Notes under the pieces: generated by a model
The model's input: only the letters and a program-made list of their open reading frames with translations
Told to the model about the DNA's origin: nothing
Database searches by the model: none
Made by a program: the position numbers and the translations under genes
Assembly (NCBI RefSeq): GCF_024362365.1
Contig: NZ_CP101464.1
Coordinates: 2,542,001-2,606,000 of the forward strand
Origin: Janibacter sp. CX7
GTDB lineage: Bacteria; Actinomycetota; Actinomycetes; Actinomycetales; Dermatophilaceae
DNA length: 64,000 nt
Direction: 5' to 3'
Shown: piece by piece, positions 62,691 through 64,000 of the stretch
How the letters are laid out: each line of letters starts with the position of its first letter
Numbering within the stretch: the stretch's first letter is position 1

Positions 62691-64000
62691 GTGCGACGAC
62701 GGATGCTCGTCATCGCCCTGCCGCTGCTGACGATGCTGCTGCTGGCGCTCATGGTGCCGCTGCTCGCGGCCCACGCCGCCGACCGCACGCAGGACCAGTT
62801 CGTCGGCCGCCTGGGTGACGTCGCGCGCTTCGCCGTGCTCGCCGAGAGCGCCATCGAGACCGACGAGACGGCAACGCTCGAGAGCGAGCTGCAGCGCTAC
62901 ACGGAGGTCTACGGCGGCTCGGTCCTCGTCGTCGACGCCAACCGCGACGTCGTGGTGGCTGCCGGTGGTGGCGATGCCGCCGCCGGCGGTGGGGAAGCCG
63001 CCGCCGGCGGTGGAGAAGCCGGCGCCGGCGGTGCAGGCGCCGCCACGGCCACCGACGAGGCCGTCACGCGTGCCCTCACCGGCGCGACGACCGTGCCACC
63101 CGACACCGCGTGGCCGTGGCGCGACGAACCGATGCTCGTCGGCTCCCCGGTCGGGCGCGACGCGCAGGTCCTCGGCGCCGTCATCGTCACCGCCCCGACC
63201 GACGGCGTCCGCAGCGACGTGACGGTGCGCCTGGCGCTCATGGGTGCGCTCGCCCTGGCAACGCTGCTGCTGACCGTCTTCGGAGTCATCCGGCCGCTCG
63301 TCGGGTGGGTGCTGCGGCCGGTGCACGCGCTCGACCGCACGGCGACCCGGCTCAGCTCGGGCGACATGGGGGCGCGGGCGAGCGAGACCGGCCCGCCCGA
63401 GCTGCGCGAGCTGGCCCGGTCCTTCAACGACATGGCCGACAGCGTCGAGGCCTCGCAGGCGCAGCAGCGCGAGCTCGTCGCCGACGCCGCACACCAGCTC
63501 GGCAACCCCCTGACGGCGTTGCGGCTGCGCGTCGAGGGCCTGGCCTCCGACGGGGTCGACCGCGACCAGGTCGAGCCGGTCCTCGAGGAGACCGACCGGC
63601 TGAGCGCGACCGTCGAGTCGCTGCTGCACCTCAGCCAGGTCGGGGCGACGCAGGTGGTCGCCGAGCCCGTCGACGTCGCCGCCCTCGTGCGCCACCGCTG
63701 CCAGATGTGGGACCCGGTCTTCGCCGCGCTCGAGGTGCGCACTCCCCCGTCGGCGATCGCCCTGGCCAGCGCCGAGGTCGTCGACACCGCGATGGACGCG
63801 CTGCTCGACAATGCGGCGAAGTTCGCCCCCGGCTCCCCCGTCCTCGTCAGCGTGCAGGTCGCCCCGGCCCCCGCAGGCGAAGGGGGCGTGCCCACGGTCC
63901 GAGTGCGGGTCGCCGACGGCGGGCCCGGCCTGCACCCGGACGACGTCGCCAAGGTCGGCGCGCGCTTCTTCCGCGGCCGGGCCCACCAGAACGTGCCGGG
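62691..64000 (+). CDS. Sensor histidine kinase (3' end outside window)
   Basis: Partial membrane kinase, 436 residues visible. A first membrane helix (about 4-26), an extracytoplasmic sensor loop containing heptad GGGEAAA-type repeats (about residues 84-115), a second helix (about 180-205), HAMP, and a phosphoacceptor His near 268 in DAAHQLGNPLTALRLR. The ATP domain starts with the N-box MDALLDNAAKFAP and G1 box ADGGPGL. AGGGG lies 8 nt before the GTG, 3 nt after the regulator stop. The C-terminus lies beyond the window. Confidence 0.94.
   Translation, partial: MRRRMLVIALPLLTMLLLALMVPLLAAHAADRTQDQFVGRLGDVARFAVLAESAIETDETATLESELQRYTEVYGGSVLVVDANRDVVVAAGGGDAAAGGGEAAAGGGEAGAGGAGAATATDEAVTRALTGATTVPPDTAWPWRDEPMLVGSPVGRDAQVLGAVIVTAPTDGVRSDVTVRLALMGALALATLLLTVFGVIRPLVGWVLRPVHALDRTATRLSSGDMGARASETGPPELRELARSFNDMADSVEASQAQQRELVADAAHQLGNPLTALRLRVEGLASDGVDRDQVEPVLEETDRLSATVESLLHLSQVGATQVVAEPVDVAALVRHRCQMWDPVFAALEVRTPPSAIALASAEVVDTAMDALLDNAAKFAPGSPVLVSVQVAPAPAGEGGVPTVRVRVADGGPGLHPDDVAKVGARFFRGRAHQNVP

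Overview
The window is a gene-dense, high-GC stretch of an actinobacterial chromosome. A Micrococcales genome close to Intrasporangiaceae (Janibacter-like) is the most likely source; this is inferred from gene content and codon use, not from a search. Supporting signs are rpfB, rex-hemACDB, the bS22-type ribosomal protein beside a small HTH protein, disA, clpC, Ku, and gene order shared with Mycobacterium (metG-tatD-rpfB-rsmA-ispE; galE2/acyltransferase/glutaredoxin/hemACDB; ppx/TIM-barrel protein/proC; radA-disA-mutY). No rRNA, tRNA, CRISPR, prophage or complete insertion sequence is visible.

Layout: 0-7.6 kb, leftward block metG, tatD, rpfB, rsmA, ispE and an ABC-F protein. 7.6-10.1 kb, small membrane proteins, a TetR regulator with a twin operator, and a CPBP protease homologue. 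10.1-14.5 kb, sdhCAB and a lipoprotein. 14.6-15.7 kb, a spermidine-synthase-like gene and the only long gene-free stretch (380 bp), which holds a 118-bp iteron/inverted-repeat element, a second foldback and the hemL terminator. 15.7-26.4 kb, the haem block (rex-hemA-hemC-cobA/hemD-hemB-marR, then hemL), preceded by a glutaredoxin-like gene, a PlsC acyltransferase with a histone-H1-like N-terminus, an epimerase and bS22. 26.5-38.3 kb, HTH protein, histone-deacetylase-like AcuC, RCK protein, GNATs, proC, a degenerate proline-dehydrogenase homologue, lipid kinase, ABC-2 exporter, sugar isomerase, Ppx, a Cys-rich unknown and a GlcD-type oxidase. 38.4-43.6 kb, radA, disA, a secreted propeller-like protein, mutY and argA. 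43.7-47.5 kb, a surface LVIVD protein, a DUF305 lipoprotein and an ArsR-SRPBCC-TIGR03086 operon. 47.6-54.2 kb, clpC, DUF4328, flavin reductase, a secreted protein, nei and ku. 55.2-64 kb, an operon for glutarate/L-2-hydroxyglutarate use (TAXI-TRAP permease and binding protein, glutaryl-CoA dehydrogenase, glutarate CoA-transferase, L-2-hydroxyglutarate oxidase) facing a divergent two-component system cut by the window end.

Genes are tightly packed. Many start codons overlap the preceding stop (ATGA, GTGA or TGATG), which points to translational coupling. At 18 starts a TANNNT -10 box lies 6-7 nt upstream, leaving no room for a Shine-Dalgarno site, so leaderless mRNAs look common, and I used this to choose starts. 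The heptamer CGAAGGG/CCCTTCG occurs about 70 times, often as terminator stem arms and often using otherwise uncommon codons inside genes.

The most system-like region is the glutarate operon with its adjacent sensor kinase. The most unusual single items are the histone-like acyltransferase, the 19-bp iteron element and the heptamer.
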